Origin: Uliginosibacterium flavum
Lineage (GTDB): Bacteria > Pseudomonadota > Gammaproteobacteria > Burkholderiales > Rhodocyclaceae
Reading direction: 5' to 3'
DNA length: 64,000 bases
Assembly: GCF_040566545.1 (NCBI RefSeq)
Contig: NZ_JBEWZI010000003.1
Coordinates: 289,576 to 353,575 of the forward strand
The notes beneath the pieces were generated by a model that was not told the DNA's origin, did no database searches, and was given only the letters and a program-made list of their open reading frames with translations. Below are positions 24,255-32,393 of the stretch, in pieces (position 1 is the first letter of the stretch; each line of letters opens with the position of its first letter). The position numbers were made by a program, and so were the translations under genes.

Positions 24255-25613
24255 ATGCGTATTCCTCGCCCCCCCCCCTCTCTGCACGAGATACTGTCCT
24301 CACTGAACGAGCCTGATGCCCTCCGCTTGCTGGCTCAGCACGCCAATCCTTTGCCTGCAGGACGCTACCTGCATCACGAAGAGCTGCGTTACCGGACTCC
24401 GCCTGAAGGGCTGAGCCACGAGCAGTGGTGGGCGGCTACAAGCTTGGGGCGCACGCCCTTGCTGCAGTTATTGCCGTTGCAAGACAAAAACGGAGAGCCC
24501 TTTCGCTTCGCCACGCCGCAGCCGGTGTTGATCGACCTGCACCACATCGACCGCGATGCGGCTGGGCAGATTCGCGCGCCCGAAGGGGCTTCAATCCATG
24601 AGAACAGGCAGCCCTATCTGCTCGCCTCGCTTATCGAAGAAGCCATTACCTCCAGCCAGATCGAAGGTGCCGCGACGACCCGCAAGGTGGCCGCTGGCAT
24701 GCTGCGCGAAGGGCGGCGACCGCGTGATCACGGCGAGCAGATGATCTACAACAATTACCGCGCGATGGAACATCTGCGGGAGCTGCGCGAGGAGCCGATC
24801 ACGCCTGCCCGCGTGCTTGAGCTGCATCGCATCCTGACGCTCGACACACTCGAAAACCCGGACGATGCGGGGCGCCTGCGGACCAGCAACGATGTGGATG
24901 TGATTGATCAGCGGGATGGCAGCATCCTGCATTCGCCACCCGATTTTCAGGACCTGCCGAAGCGGCTTGAGGCGCTATGCGCTTTCGCCAACGCTGGCGA
25001 AGACACGGCGCCCTTCGTGCATCCGGTGCTACGCGCCATCCTGTTGCACTTCATGATCGGCTACGACCATCCTTTTGTGGATGGCAATGGCCGTACTGCA
25101 CGTGCCCTGTTCTACTGGGCCATGGCACGCAGCGGTTACTGGCTGATGGAATTCGTGTCGATCTCGCACATCATCAAGCTGGCGCCCGCAAAATACGTTC
25201 GCGCTTACCTGCATACCGAGACAGATTACGGAGACGCCACTTATTTTCTGCTCCACCAGCTCACGACCATCCGTCGCGCCATCTCTGCGCTGCATGAGTA
25301 CATCGCACGTAAAACGGCCGAAAAGCAGGATGCCGAACGCTTGTTGGCCAGCAATACGCCACAGCTGCGCTTCCGGCTTAACCACCGCCAGATAGGTCTG
25401 CTTCAAAGCGCCCTCAAACACCCCGAAGCCGCGCTGCGTATCGATGCGCACCAGAATACTCATGGCGTCGTCTATCAGACCGCCCGCGCAGACCTGCTGG
25501 ATCTCGAGTCCCTCGGGCTGTTCATCAAAGCCAAACGTGGCAAAGCGTATGAGTTTTACCCGGTGCCAGAGCTGCGTACCAAGGTGGCGGCGCTGGCGGC
25601 CGAACAGCTTTAA
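24255..25613 (+). CDS. Fic-domain protein (AMPylator) with N-terminal inhibitory helix
   Basis: A 452-residue protein. The Fic core motif HPFVDGNGRTAR is complete (catalytic His272), so transfer of AMP or a related group to target hydroxyls is predicted. The inhibitory helix lies N-terminal to the core: SSQIEGA, with Ser133 and Glu137 (class II arrangement). The C-terminal ~90 residues (RFRLNHRQIGLLQ…TARADLLDLESLGLF) look like a winged helix, as in Fic proteins that regulate themselves. The ATG has no clear Shine-Dalgarno; the two TACTAA/TTAGTA operators lie directly upstream. Its 3' end overlaps the convergent YebC-type gene by four bases. Confidence 0.92.
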   Translation: MRIPRPPPSLHEILSSLNEPDALRLLAQHANPLPAGRYLHHEELRYRTPPEGLSHEQWWAATSLGRTPLLQLLPLQDKNGEPFRFATPQPVLIDLHHIDRDAAGQIRAPEGASIHENRQPYLLASLIEEAITSSQIEGAATTRKVAAGMLREGRRPRDHGEQMIYNNYRAMEHLRELREEPITPARVLELHRILTLDTLENPDDAGRLRTSNDVDVIDQRDGSILHSPPDFQDLPKRLEALCAFANAGEDTAPFVHPVLRAILLHFMIGYDHPFVDGNGRTARALFYWAMARSGYWLMEFVSISHIIKLAPAKYVRAYLHTETDYGDATYFLLHQLTTIRRAISALHEYIARKTAEKQDAERLLASNTPQLRFRLNHRQIGLLQSALKHPEAALRIDAHQNTHGVVYQTARADLLDLESLGLFIKAKRGKAYEFYPVPELRTKVAALAAEQL

Positions 25614-26323
25614 TCCGTCAACGCCACATACACATTCTGCACATCGTCGTTCTCGTCAATCGCAGCGAGGAAGGCTTCGACTTCTTCCAGCGCCTCAGCG
25701 CTCAGGCTGGCGGCGCTGACGGGGTTCTTGGCCTTGTAGCCGAGCTTGGCGGACAGCACGTTGAAGCCGTGCGTGGCGAGCGCCTTGCTGACCAGATCGA
25801 GCTCGCTCGGGTCGGTGTAGAACAGCGTCGTGCCTTCTTCTTCACCTGCCTCCAGATCCTGGGCGCCGGCTTCGATGGCGGCTTCTTCGGGGTCGATGCC
25901 TTTGGCGGTCGGCTCGGCTTCGATCATGCCGAGGTGGTCGAAATCCCAGGCCACGGCGCCCGATGCGCCAAGCTGACCCTTGCGGAACAGCACGCGCATT
26001 TCGGGTGCGGTGCGGCGCACGTTGTCGGTCAGGCATTCGACCATCACGGCGACCTGATGCGGCGCGAAGCCTTCGTAGATGACCTGCTCGAAATTGACCG
26101 GTTCGTCGGTCAGGCCGGCGCCGCGCTTGATCGCGCGTTCCAGCGTGTCCTTGGGCATGGACGCCTTGCGCGCCTGCTCCACGGCGAGGCGCAGGCGCGA
26201 ATTCATCGCCGGATCGGCGCCACCGCGGGCGGCGACGAGGATTTCCTTGACCAGCTTGCCGAAGACGCGGCCCCTGACATTCGCGGCGATGTCTTTATGC
26301 TTTGCTTTCCACTGCGCGCCCAT
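25610..26323 (-). CDS. yebC: YebC/PmpR-family transcription/translation regulator
   Basis: A 237-residue protein of the YebC family: MGAQWKAKHKDIAANVRGRVFGKLVKEI at the N-terminus (family pattern M(A)GHSKWxNIKHRK), then RAIKRGAG and YEGFAPHQVAVMVECLTDN. Members act as DNA-binding regulators, and one group helps ribosomes through polyproline stretches. The N-terminus GAQWKAKHKD differs from the commonest GHSKWANIKH form, marking the second YebC subgroup. AAGGAGC precedes the start at 26323. Confidence 0.92.
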   Translation of the reverse strand: MGAQWKAKHKDIAANVRGRVFGKLVKEILVAARGGADPAMNSRLRLAVEQARKASMPKDTLERAIKRGAGLTDEPVNFEQVIYEGFAPHQVAVMVECLTDNVRRTAPEMRVLFRKGQLGASGAVAWDFDHLGMIEAEPTAKGIDPEEAAIEAGAQDLEAGEEEGTTLFYTDPSELDLVSKALATHGFNVLSAKLGYKAKNPVSAASLSAEALEEVEAFLAAIDENDDVQNVYVALTD

Positions 26324-26450
26324 GACGCTTGCTCCTTGCTTGATGTGTTGGTGAGTGCTCGCGAAGGAGCCTTTCTTGAAGCCCTGCATTCTAAGGCGTC
26401 AAGGATGTAATGCGCCCACCATTCCGCTGCGGTTTCCGGGTCTGGGATGA

Positions 26451-26476
26451 CAAAAGGCCGCAAGTGCGGCCTTTTG
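26451..26476 (-). terminator. Terminator after the esterase gene
   Basis: 11-bp perfect stem CAAAAGGCCGC / GCGGCCTTTTG with a 4-base loop. On the minus strand it lies ~60 bases after the esterase stop; the T-run is part of the stem. Confidence 0.8.
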
Positions 26477-26537
26477 TTCTTGCGTTCAGGCGGCTTGCGG
26501 AACGACTTGCATCGATCCGCTTGCCGCGCATGCGCAC

Positions 26538-27635
26538 TTATTTCAGGTATTGCACCAGCGGTGAGTTGAGTGTGCGGATGCCGTCCACCACCAGCTTGCC
26601 GACGGCTACTGCACCCTTCTCGCGGAAGTGGGTGTTGTCGGTCGTGTTCGAGGTGTAGCCGGGATAGCCTTCCGAGGCGAGCACATACAGGAAGTAGGCC
26701 TTGGAACCTGTGTCACCGACGCCGGTGAAGAAAGTCATGCTGCGTGCGGTCAGATCGATAACCGGTACGCCCATGCTCGTGCCCAGCTCGCGCACGGCTT
26801 GCGGATAGTCGCCGCCAGCGGTGGTGATGTGGCTGTTCTTCATCGTGCCCGAGCCGTCGGTCGCGAAGGTGCGACGCGTCACCGGGGTGATCAGGATCGG
26901 ATGGGCGCCCTTGCTGATGGCATAGTCGACGTAGGTCTTCAGCGTGGTCTTGAAGGTCGTGGCGGCTGGATTGCCGTTCTCGTCGTTATGCCCGAACTGG
27001 ATCAGGAAGTAGTCGCCGGCCTTGATCTGGCTCTTGATGCTGGTGTAATTCGTGGTGCTGAGGAAGCTGGTGGTGCTGGCGCCGGATTTGGCCAGATCGA
27101 CTACGGTGGCGGAGCTGCTGAAATACTGCTGGAAGGTCTGGCCCCAACCCATACGCGGATAGCGGCTGGCGTCATAGACGCTGGCGGTGGAGTCGCCGGC
27201 GATGAAGATCTTGATGGCAGCGGTGCCACCGGAGCTGGAGGAGCTGCTGCTGGAGCTTGAAGAACTGCTTGAGCTTGAGCTGCTGCTGGAACTCGATGAG
27301 CTACTGGAGCTTGAGCTGGAAGAACTACTCGAACTAGAGGAGGAACTGGACGAGGAGCTGGACGAGCTGCTCGCCACGGCCGGGTTGTAGGAGCACCAGG
27401 CCGAGTTGCTCGGTGCGCCGGAGAAGTCGGCCAGTGTGCAGGCGAAGCTGCCGGTTAGCGTCTTGTAGGCGAAGACGCCGGACTTGCCGATTGCCACCTG
27501 GTGGGTGCCAACCATGCTGCTGCAGGTCTGGCCGACCTGGGCGCATTTGGTCCAGCCCGAAGGCGCGTCACTGGCAGCGAAGACGCTGCCTGACAGGGCG
27601 AGCGCGAAGGCGCCCAGAACGATACTGAGTTTCAT
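26538..27635 (-). CDS. Secreted SGNH (rhamnogalacturonan-acetylesterase-like, CE12) protein with poly-Ser linker
   Basis: A 365-residue secreted esterase. The signal peptide MKLSIVLGAFALALSGSVFA is followed by a small Cys-rich module (residues ~22-86; WTKCAQVGQTC…GSFAC…WCSYNP) likely held by disulfides. Next comes an unbroken run of about 48 serines, then the SGNH hydrolase domain with block I GDST, block III GHND and catalytic DNTHF. The domain best fits the CE12 enzymes that deacetylate pectin rhamnogalacturonan. Poly-Ser linkers are typical of secreted plant-polysaccharide enzymes. GGAGAC precedes the start at 27635. The serine run uses several serine codons, not a simple slippage tract. 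Confidence 0.88.
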   Translation of the reverse strand: MKLSIVLGAFALALSGSVFAASDAPSGWTKCAQVGQTCSSMVGTHQVAIGKSGVFAYKTLTGSFACTLADFSGAPSNSAWCSYNPAVASSSSSSSSSSSSSSSSSSSSSSSSSSSSSSSSSSSSSSSSSSSSSSSGGTAAIKIFIAGDSTASVYDASRYPRMGWGQTFQQYFSSSATVVDLAKSGASTTSFLSTTNYTSIKSQIKAGDYFLIQFGHNDENGNPAATTFKTTLKTYVDYAISKGAHPILITPVTRRTFATDGSGTMKNSHITTAGGDYPQAVRELGTSMGVPVIDLTARSMTFFTGVGDTGSKAYFLYVLASEGYPGYTSNTTDNTHFREKGAVAVGKLVVDGIRTLNSPLVQYLK

Positions 27636-27900
27636 ATTTGTCTCCTGGTTTGGCGGTGTGGTCACGGGCAGCTTTGCTGCACGTCACGTTCCGCTCTGTT
27701 TTCAATTTTGTGTTTGAACCCGCAATCCAGCCGGGGCTAGGCAATGCGCGCGCATGAAGCTACCAGCGGGAAAAGCCCGGCTAAGGGTATATTTTTGAAG
27801 ATGATCTGACTTGATCCGGATTGCGCTATTGCAGGTGAATCGTCTGTCGGGCCGGTTGCACTGCGAAAGCGGCGCTCGTGCGCATGTGGGAAACTGCGGA
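27636..27900. other. Intergenic region between divergent esterase and lipoprotein genes
   Basis: Should contain both promoters. I see no repeat and no ORF that I trust. Confidence 0.35.
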
Positions 27901-27923
27901 CGGGCGATCAGCCCGACTTTTTT
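27901..27923 (+). terminator. Hairpin plus T-run just upstream of the lipoprotein start
   Basis: CGGGC-GATCA-GCCCG followed by ACTTTTTT ends only 12-14 bases before the ATG at 27936, next to the GGGGAG ribosome site. It may act as an attenuator. Confidence 0.5.
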
Positions 27924-27935
27924 GGGGAGTCTGGA

Positions 27936-28331
27936 ATGTGGAAAATCGTGTGGGCGATCTTGGCCGTTTGTGTGCTGGCGGGCTGCGCCAAGCCGGCCGA
28001 TCCGGATCAGGCCGAGCAGGCGGTGCCGCAATTTCATATGTCCTTGATGGGCGGCGATTTCGCGGGGATCTATGGCCACGCGGCCAGGGAACTGCAGCAA
28101 GCTCAGTCGCAGCAGGATTTCGTGAGCTACCTGCAAAAAGTGCGCCGCACTCTGGGCGAGGTTAAAGGCGCGGAGCGGACGGCGACGAAAGTGGAGGGGC
28201 GACGCGTCACGTTGACCTATAAGACGGCCTACGCGAACGGTCCGGCGACAGAGGAGTTTGTGATCCGCGCCGATGAAGGGCAGGAACCCTTGCTAGTGGC
28301 TTACCGGCTGCTGACGCCAGCCTTGAAGTAG
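27936..28331 (+). CDS. Small lipoprotein, DUF4019/DUF3887-like
   Basis: A 131-residue lipoprotein with signal peptide and lipobox VLAGC (Cys17). The mature part (QAVPQFHMSLMGGDFAGIYGHAARELQ…LGEVKG…VTLTYKTAYANG) resembles the NTF2-like DUF4019/DUF3887 group, whose function is unknown. GGGGAG precedes the ATG by seven bases. It stands alone, followed by family 2 and family 4 repeats. Confidence 0.75.
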   Translation: MWKIVWAILAVCVLAGCAKPADPDQAEQAVPQFHMSLMGGDFAGIYGHAARELQQAQSQQDFVSYLQKVRRTLGEVKGAERTATKVEGRRVTLTYKTAYANGPATEEFVIRADEGQEPLLVAYRLLTPALK

Positions 28332-28371
28332 CCTGCCTGAAAAGTCATGCTGGTATTGACTGAGCGAGCAA

Positions 28372-28414
28372 CGCTGCCTGCATAGGCAAGCGCAGTGCGG
28401 CTCACCAGGCAGGG
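28372..28414. repeat. Family 2 palindromic repeat
   Basis: CTGCCTGCATAGGCAAGCGC…GTGCGGCTCACCAGGCAG, a degenerate member. Confidence 0.5.
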
Positions 28415-28461
28415 CCAGCTACGCCGATAGTAGTGCCTCGCAAATGCCGGACCTCCGCCCC

Positions 28462-28538
28462 CGTCATTCCGGACTTGATCCGGAATCCAGAGCCTTTCGC
28501 CACCCTCCTCTGGATTCCGGATCAAGTCCGGAATGACG
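28462..28538. repeat. 77-bp perfect-arm inverted repeat (family 4), copy 1
   Basis: 29-bp arms (CGTCATTCCGGACTTGATCC… and its exact complement) around a 19-base spacer. A second copy at 62087-62163 has the same arms and spacer length but a different spacer sequence. Confidence 0.92.
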
Positions 28539-28582
28539 TTTTTCGGAGTGCTTGCATCCATTCAGAAACATGCAACGCCGCC

Positions 28583-29074
28583 TTAAAACAACAAGGCCAT
28601 CGCCAGCGTATCGATGTACTCGCTCTCAATGCAGTTGCCGCGCCGCTGCACGCCCTCGGCGATGAAACCGAAACGCTCATACAGCGCCTGCGCACTCGGG
28701 TTGTCACAGCGCACCACCAGCTCGATGCGCGTCAGGCCTTTGGCCTGCGCCTTGGCCAGCGTGGCTTCCATCAGCCGCGCGCCGAGGCCCTGATGGCGCG
28801 CCGACGGAATCAGGCCGATGCCCAGATGCCCCACATGCGTGCGCACCGGCATCGGGCAAGGCAGCACATCGCACCAGCCCACCACCTCCTCGCCCTGCAG
28901 CGCGACGAACTGGCACAGATCATTCGCCACGATGTTGCGATAGAACGGCAGCGAAACCTCGAAAGGCGGCGCCTGCAGGAAGGCCAGATATTTGCGCTCA
29001 CGCGCCACGATATCCAGCGCACGGTGCAGGCCGGGGAAGTAGGCTTCGGTGGTGGGCGCGAGGGTGTAGGGCAT
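28583..29074 (-). CDS. GNAT-family acetyltransferase
   Basis: A 163-residue GNAT N-acetyltransferase. The acetyl-CoA loop is IPSARHQGLGARLMEATLAKA (Q/RxxGxG/A), followed by the C-terminal NPSAQALYERFGFIAEGVQRR typical of RimI/PhnO-like enzymes. The substrate cannot be read from sequence. The ATG at 29074 is better than the TTG at 29083. Its stop lies 44 bases from the family 4 repeat. Confidence 0.9.
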   Translation of the reverse strand: MPYTLAPTTEAYFPGLHRALDIVARERKYLAFLQAPPFEVSLPFYRNIVANDLCQFVALQGEEVVGWCDVLPCPMPVRTHVGHLGIGLIPSARHQGLGARLMEATLAKAQAKGLTRIELVVRCDNPSAQALYERFGFIAEGVQRRGNCIESEYIDTLAMALLF

Positions 29075-29145
29075 GGCGATCAAAGGCGTGAAAGGGCGGA
29101 TTTTCGTAGGGTGTCAATGAGCGTAGCGAATTGCACCGAAAGGTT

Positions 29146-29814
29146 TTATTGATGCCCTGATACCGAATGGGATGGTGACGCCGTAAGCGATCCGTAAATA
29201 TCACAATGCTGAGATTGAAGCCGTTTAAATGCAACCGCCACAAAGCCGGAAAGTTCTTTGACTTCATTCGCAAGAGGGACGAGGGGGATTGTATCTGGGC
29301 CGTATTTGATCTCCATGCATAATGGATCAAAGTGACGCAAAACGAAGACCTTTGGATCTGGTTGCTTCACCTCTACGTGGATAGGCGTGATAGCAGTAAA
29401 CACGTGCGGGGAGCTGGACAGCAAATCATCTAGTCGCTCGTCAAGGTGCTCCCAAGAGTTGCGAACCTCTGCTGAGCTTAAGATTGGCAGTAGTGGATTT
29501 CCTAAAATATCCATGAGTGCTTTACAGCGCTTTTTGACCACACTTTTATTTTTCTGACCATTCAAAAACAAAAGCCTACGAATTGCCACTGCTGCAGATA
29601 GGCATGCAGAGCACCACATGACGATTTCGATTGGTGGTGCTTTCTTCTGATCGTCGATTCCTTTTCCTAACGTAATCCAGTGTTCCGCGCTTTCGTGTAG
29701 TTTTTCAGCGGCACGAGCAATCGTGTGGCACTGCAGATTGATCTCCGACAGAAGCAACATTGCCGCAAAATTTGAGCTTTGTATTGACACGATAATGTTC
29801 CCGAACGAGCGCAT
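29146..29814 (-). CDS. Hypothetical protein, possible HEPN-like
   Basis: A 222-residue lower-GC protein without signal or membrane segments. I do not recognise a named family. It contains EVRNSWEHLDERLDD: Arg118-Asn119 with His123 fits the R-x4-H pattern of HEPN RNases in a helical context, and 'RNxxEHxDERLD' is recurrent in uncharacterised HEPN-like proteins. No partner gene is next to it: a GNAT gene is downstream and a repeat-filled gap upstream. Confidence 0.6.
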   Translation of the reverse strand: MRSFGNIIVSIQSSNFAAMLLLSEINLQCHTIARAAEKLHESAEHWITLGKGIDDQKKAPPIEIVMWCSACLSAAVAIRRLLFLNGQKNKSVVKKRCKALMDILGNPLLPILSSAEVRNSWEHLDERLDDLLSSSPHVFTAITPIHVEVKQPDPKVFVLRHFDPLCMEIKYGPDTIPLVPLANEVKELSGFVAVAFKRLQSQHCDIYGSLTASPSHSVSGHQ

Positions 29815-29818
29815 TTAA

Positions 29819-29870
29819 TCGTTACCACGCTCCGCGTGGTAACGCCTGTGCGGACGCTTTTGCGTCCCTC
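29819..29870. repeat. GTTACCACGCTCCGCGTGGTAAC repeat (family 7)
   Basis: A 10-bp perfect hairpin GTTACCACGC/GCGTGGTAAC, then CGCCTGTGCGGACGCTTTTGCGTCC. The same kind of element is scattered in many proteobacterial genomes. Single copy here. Confidence 0.65.
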
Positions 29871-29963
29871 CTGCCTATCTTGAGCAAAACCCGGCGCAGA
29901 GCGTCTCAAGCGCGATGCCTGCCGGTTTTCCTCAGCACTCAATCCTCAGCGCTCAGCACTTCT

Positions 29964-31505
29964 TCACCGCCTTCTCCCCCCCAGAATCGACCCCAGCATC
30001 CCGCGCACGATCTCGCGCCCGACGGCGCTGCCAATCGTCCGCGTCATGGATTTCGCTGCCATCTGCGCCAGGCCGTCATGCTGGCCGCCGCGCGGGCCGG
30101 TCTTGCCGAAGAGGAAGCCGCCGAGCGCGCCGCCCAGCCCGCCCAACAGACCACCCCCTTCGTCCTGCGGCGCGGACTGGGCCTGTCCGGGAACACTGCC
30201 TGCAGAGCCTTGCTGCGCGCCGCTTACCGACGGGGCTGCACGCAGCTTTTCATACGCGGATTCGCGGTCCAGCGCTTCTTCGTAGGCGCCATACACCAGC
30301 GAGTTGTTGATCGCCGCATTGCGCTCGTCAGCACTCATCGGGCCGATGCGTGAAGCTGGCGGCAGCACGAAGGCGCGCTCGACGATGCAGGGCGTGCCTT
30401 TGGCGTCGAGAAAGGAGATCAGCGCCTCGCCCACACCGAGTTCGGTGATCGCCGCTTCGGTGCTGAACTTGGCATTCGCTCGCATGGTTTCAGCGGCGAC
30501 CTTGACGGCCTTCTGGTCGCGCGGGGTGAAGGCGCGCAAGGCGTGCTGGACGCGGTTGCCGAGCTGACCGAGCACGGAGTCGGGCACGTCGAGCGGGTTC
30601 TGGGTGACGAAGTAAATGCCTACGCCCTTGGAGCGGATCAGGCGCACGACCTGTTCGATTTTTTCGAGCAGCGCAGCGGGCGCGTCGTTGAACAGCAGGT
30701 GGGCTTCGTCGAAGAAGAAGACCAGCTTGGGCTTGTCCAGATCACCGGCTTCGGGCAATTGCTCGAACAGCTCGGCAAGCATCCACAGCAGGAAGCTGGC
30801 GTAGAGCTTGGGTGCGTTATACAGCTTGTCGGCAGCGAGGATGTTGATCACGCCACGGCCCTGCGCGTCGGTCTGCATCAGGTCCATGATGTTGAGCATC
30901 GGCTCGCCGAAGAACTTGTCGGCGCCCTGCTCTTCCAGCGTCAGCAGGCCGCGCTGGATGGCGCCGATGCTGGCAGCGGAGACGTTGCCGTATTTGGTGG
31001 TCAGCTCGCGCGCGTTCTCGCCGATCCACTGCACCATGGCGCGCAGATCTTTCAGATCCAGCAGCAGCAAGCCGTTGTCATCGGCCACCTTGAACACGAT
31101 CTGCAGCACGCCGGCCTGGGTTTCGTTCAGCGCCAGCAGGCGCCCGATGAGCAGCGGGCCCATGTCCGAAATCGTCGCGCGCACCGGATGGCCTTGCTCG
31201 CCGAACACGTCCCACAGCGTGGTCATGAACTTGCCCGGCTCCCAGTCCTTCACGCCGAGCATGGCTAGGCGTTCCTGCAGCTTGGGCTTGAGTTCGCCGC
31301 TGGCGCCAAGGCCGGACAGGTCGCCCTTCACATCGGCCATGAAGACCGGCACGCCGATATTGGCGAAGGATTCGGCCAGCTTCTGCAGGGTGACGGTCTT
31401 GCCGGTGCCAGTGGCGCCGGTGATCAGGCCGTGACGGTTGGCAAACTGGGGCAACAGGGCAATTTCAGTGTCGCCACTGCGGGCGATGACGAGGGGTGCG
31501 GCCAT
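29964..31505 (-). CDS. HerA/VirB4-like ATPase (DUF853, YjgR family)
   Basis: A 513-residue cytoplasmic ATPase. Walker A is GATGTGKT (residue ~30), Walker B is LVFFFDEAHLLF (~270), and sensor-like VTQNPLDVPDSVLGQLGNRVQHAL follows, as in the DUF853 branch of the HerA-FtsK superfamily. Members are predicted DNA-pumping or protein-remodelling ATPases; the E. coli YjgR role is not settled. The C-terminus carries a Gly-rich linker and a basic helix. The start at 31505 leaves all motifs intact. It lies next to the repeat-rich block with the kinase and AAA+ genes on the same strand. Confidence 0.92.
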   Translation of the reverse strand: MAAPLVIARSGDTEIALLPQFANRHGLITGATGTGKTVTLQKLAESFANIGVPVFMADVKGDLSGLGASGELKPKLQERLAMLGVKDWEPGKFMTTLWDVFGEQGHPVRATISDMGPLLIGRLLALNETQAGVLQIVFKVADDNGLLLLDLKDLRAMVQWIGENARELTTKYGNVSAASIGAIQRGLLTLEEQGADKFFGEPMLNIMDLMQTDAQGRGVINILAADKLYNAPKLYASFLLWMLAELFEQLPEAGDLDKPKLVFFFDEAHLLFNDAPAALLEKIEQVVRLIRSKGVGIYFVTQNPLDVPDSVLGQLGNRVQHALRAFTPRDQKAVKVAAETMRANAKFSTEAAITELGVGEALISFLDAKGTPCIVERAFVLPPASRIGPMSADERNAAINNSLVYGAYEEALDRESAYEKLRAAPSVSGAQQGSAGSVPGQAQSAPQDEGGGLLGGLGGALGGFLFGKTGPRGGQHDGLAQMAAKSMTRTIGSAVGREIVRGMLGSILGGRRR

Positions 31506-31616
31506 GGGACTCTCCGGATGGGTTTCAGCTAATTGTATGTTGATTGGCTGGGATGTTCAGAAGGATCTTGCTGTAAAAATGCGGGCTTGCATTCCCACTC
31601 ACTGCAATCGGCAGGC

Positions 31617-31811
31617 CTGAACATCCCCTCCCTCTTTCAGGGGGCTGAGACGGGAATTCGCAAGGCACTGCCTTGCGCCGTCAAAGCGGGTCGAGTGTGC
31701 AAACTCGACCCTCCGGCTGGGATGGGGGTTCTCACGCTCAACAAGGCATGTCTGTCGATTTGACGTTTTGACCACCCCTACCCTAACCCTCCCCCTGAAA
31801 AGGGGAGGGGA
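31617..31811. repeat. Composite hairpin repeat (family 6), copy A
   Basis: Begins CCTGAACATCCCCTCCCTC, ends with a CCCTCCCCCTGAAAAGGGGAGGG hairpin. The middle shares GGCTGGGATGGGGGTT and CTCAACAAGGCATG with copies B-D. About 70 extra bases sit in its left hairpin. Same orientation as copy B, with a DUF559 gene between them. This fills most of 31506-31865. Confidence 0.8.
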
Positions 31812-31865
31812 TCCGTATGCGCCCATTTCCCTTGTGAACAAATTCGGAAAGCAGACGCCTGACAT

Positions 31866-32243
31866 ATGCTTGTCTGCATGCTCCGTCTCAAACCTTCCAC
31901 CACCACCCGCAGCCGCGCCTTGCGCCTCGACATGACGCTCGCCGAACGACTTCTCTGGCGCGCGCTTCGCGAGCAGTTTCCCGACGAACCACGTTTTCGT
32001 CGACAACATCCGGTTGGGAACTACATTGTCGATTTCGCCTGCATCCAGGCACGTCTCGTTATTGAACTGGACGGAGGACAGCACGCCGAAGCGCTTGATT
32101 ACGATGCAGTTCGCACACATCAAATCGAGCAAGCGGGCTTTCACGTCATCCGCTTCTGGAACAATGAGGTGCTGGAAAACATTGAAGGCGTGATGCAGAA
32201 GATCGCTGAGGCACTGACATGCGATGGCGAGCGGCCTGCTTGA
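31866..32243 (+). CDS. DUF559 endonuclease-like protein
   Basis: A 125-residue PD-(D/E)XK-fold protein of the DUF559 (very-short-patch-repair-like) group: RRQHPVGNYIVDFACIQARLVIELDGGQH supplies the catalytic Asp and Glu, and FHVIRFWNNEVLENIEGV is the family C-terminal signature. It has no zinc site or DNA-binding extension and no methylase partner. It is alone on the plus strand, flanked on each side by a copy of the family 6 repeat in the same orientation. Start could also be the ATG at 31878; neither has a good ribosome site. Confidence 0.88.
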   Translation: MLVCMLRLKPSTTTRSRALRLDMTLAERLLWRALREQFPDEPRFRRQHPVGNYIVDFACIQARLVIELDGGQHAEALDYDAVRTHQIEQAGFHVIRFWNNEVLENIEGVMQKIAEALTCDGERPA

Positions 32244-32250
32244 ACCAGTG

Positions 32251-32387
32251 ACAAACCGGCTCCTTCCCCTTTTCAGGGGGAAGGCTGGGATGGGGGTTGT
32301 CTCGCTCAACATGGCCTGCCCTCCGTTTCACGCTTTTACCCCCTCCCTCGCCCTCCCCCTTAAAAGGGGGAGGGAATGTTCGGGCAT
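32251..32387. repeat. Composite hairpin repeat (family 6), copy B
   Basis: The clearest copy: a CTTCCCCTTTTCAGGGGGAAG hairpin, GCTGGGATGGGGGTTGTCTC, a spacer, then a CCCTCCCCCTTAAAAGGGGGAGGG hairpin ending TTCGGGCA. Confidence 0.85.
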
Positions 32388-32393
32388 GCCGCG

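Noticed and set aside
27231..27374. Possible CRISPR or satellite in the serine-coding tract
   Set aside because: It is one protein-coding poly-Ser linker with mixed serine codons, not spacer-repeat units.
30190..30240. Family 2 repeat inside the HerA-like gene
   Set aside because: Similar sequence (CTGCAGAGCCTTGCTG) encodes part of a Gly/Ser/Gln linker in frame; may be chance or an old insertion, not distinguishable here.
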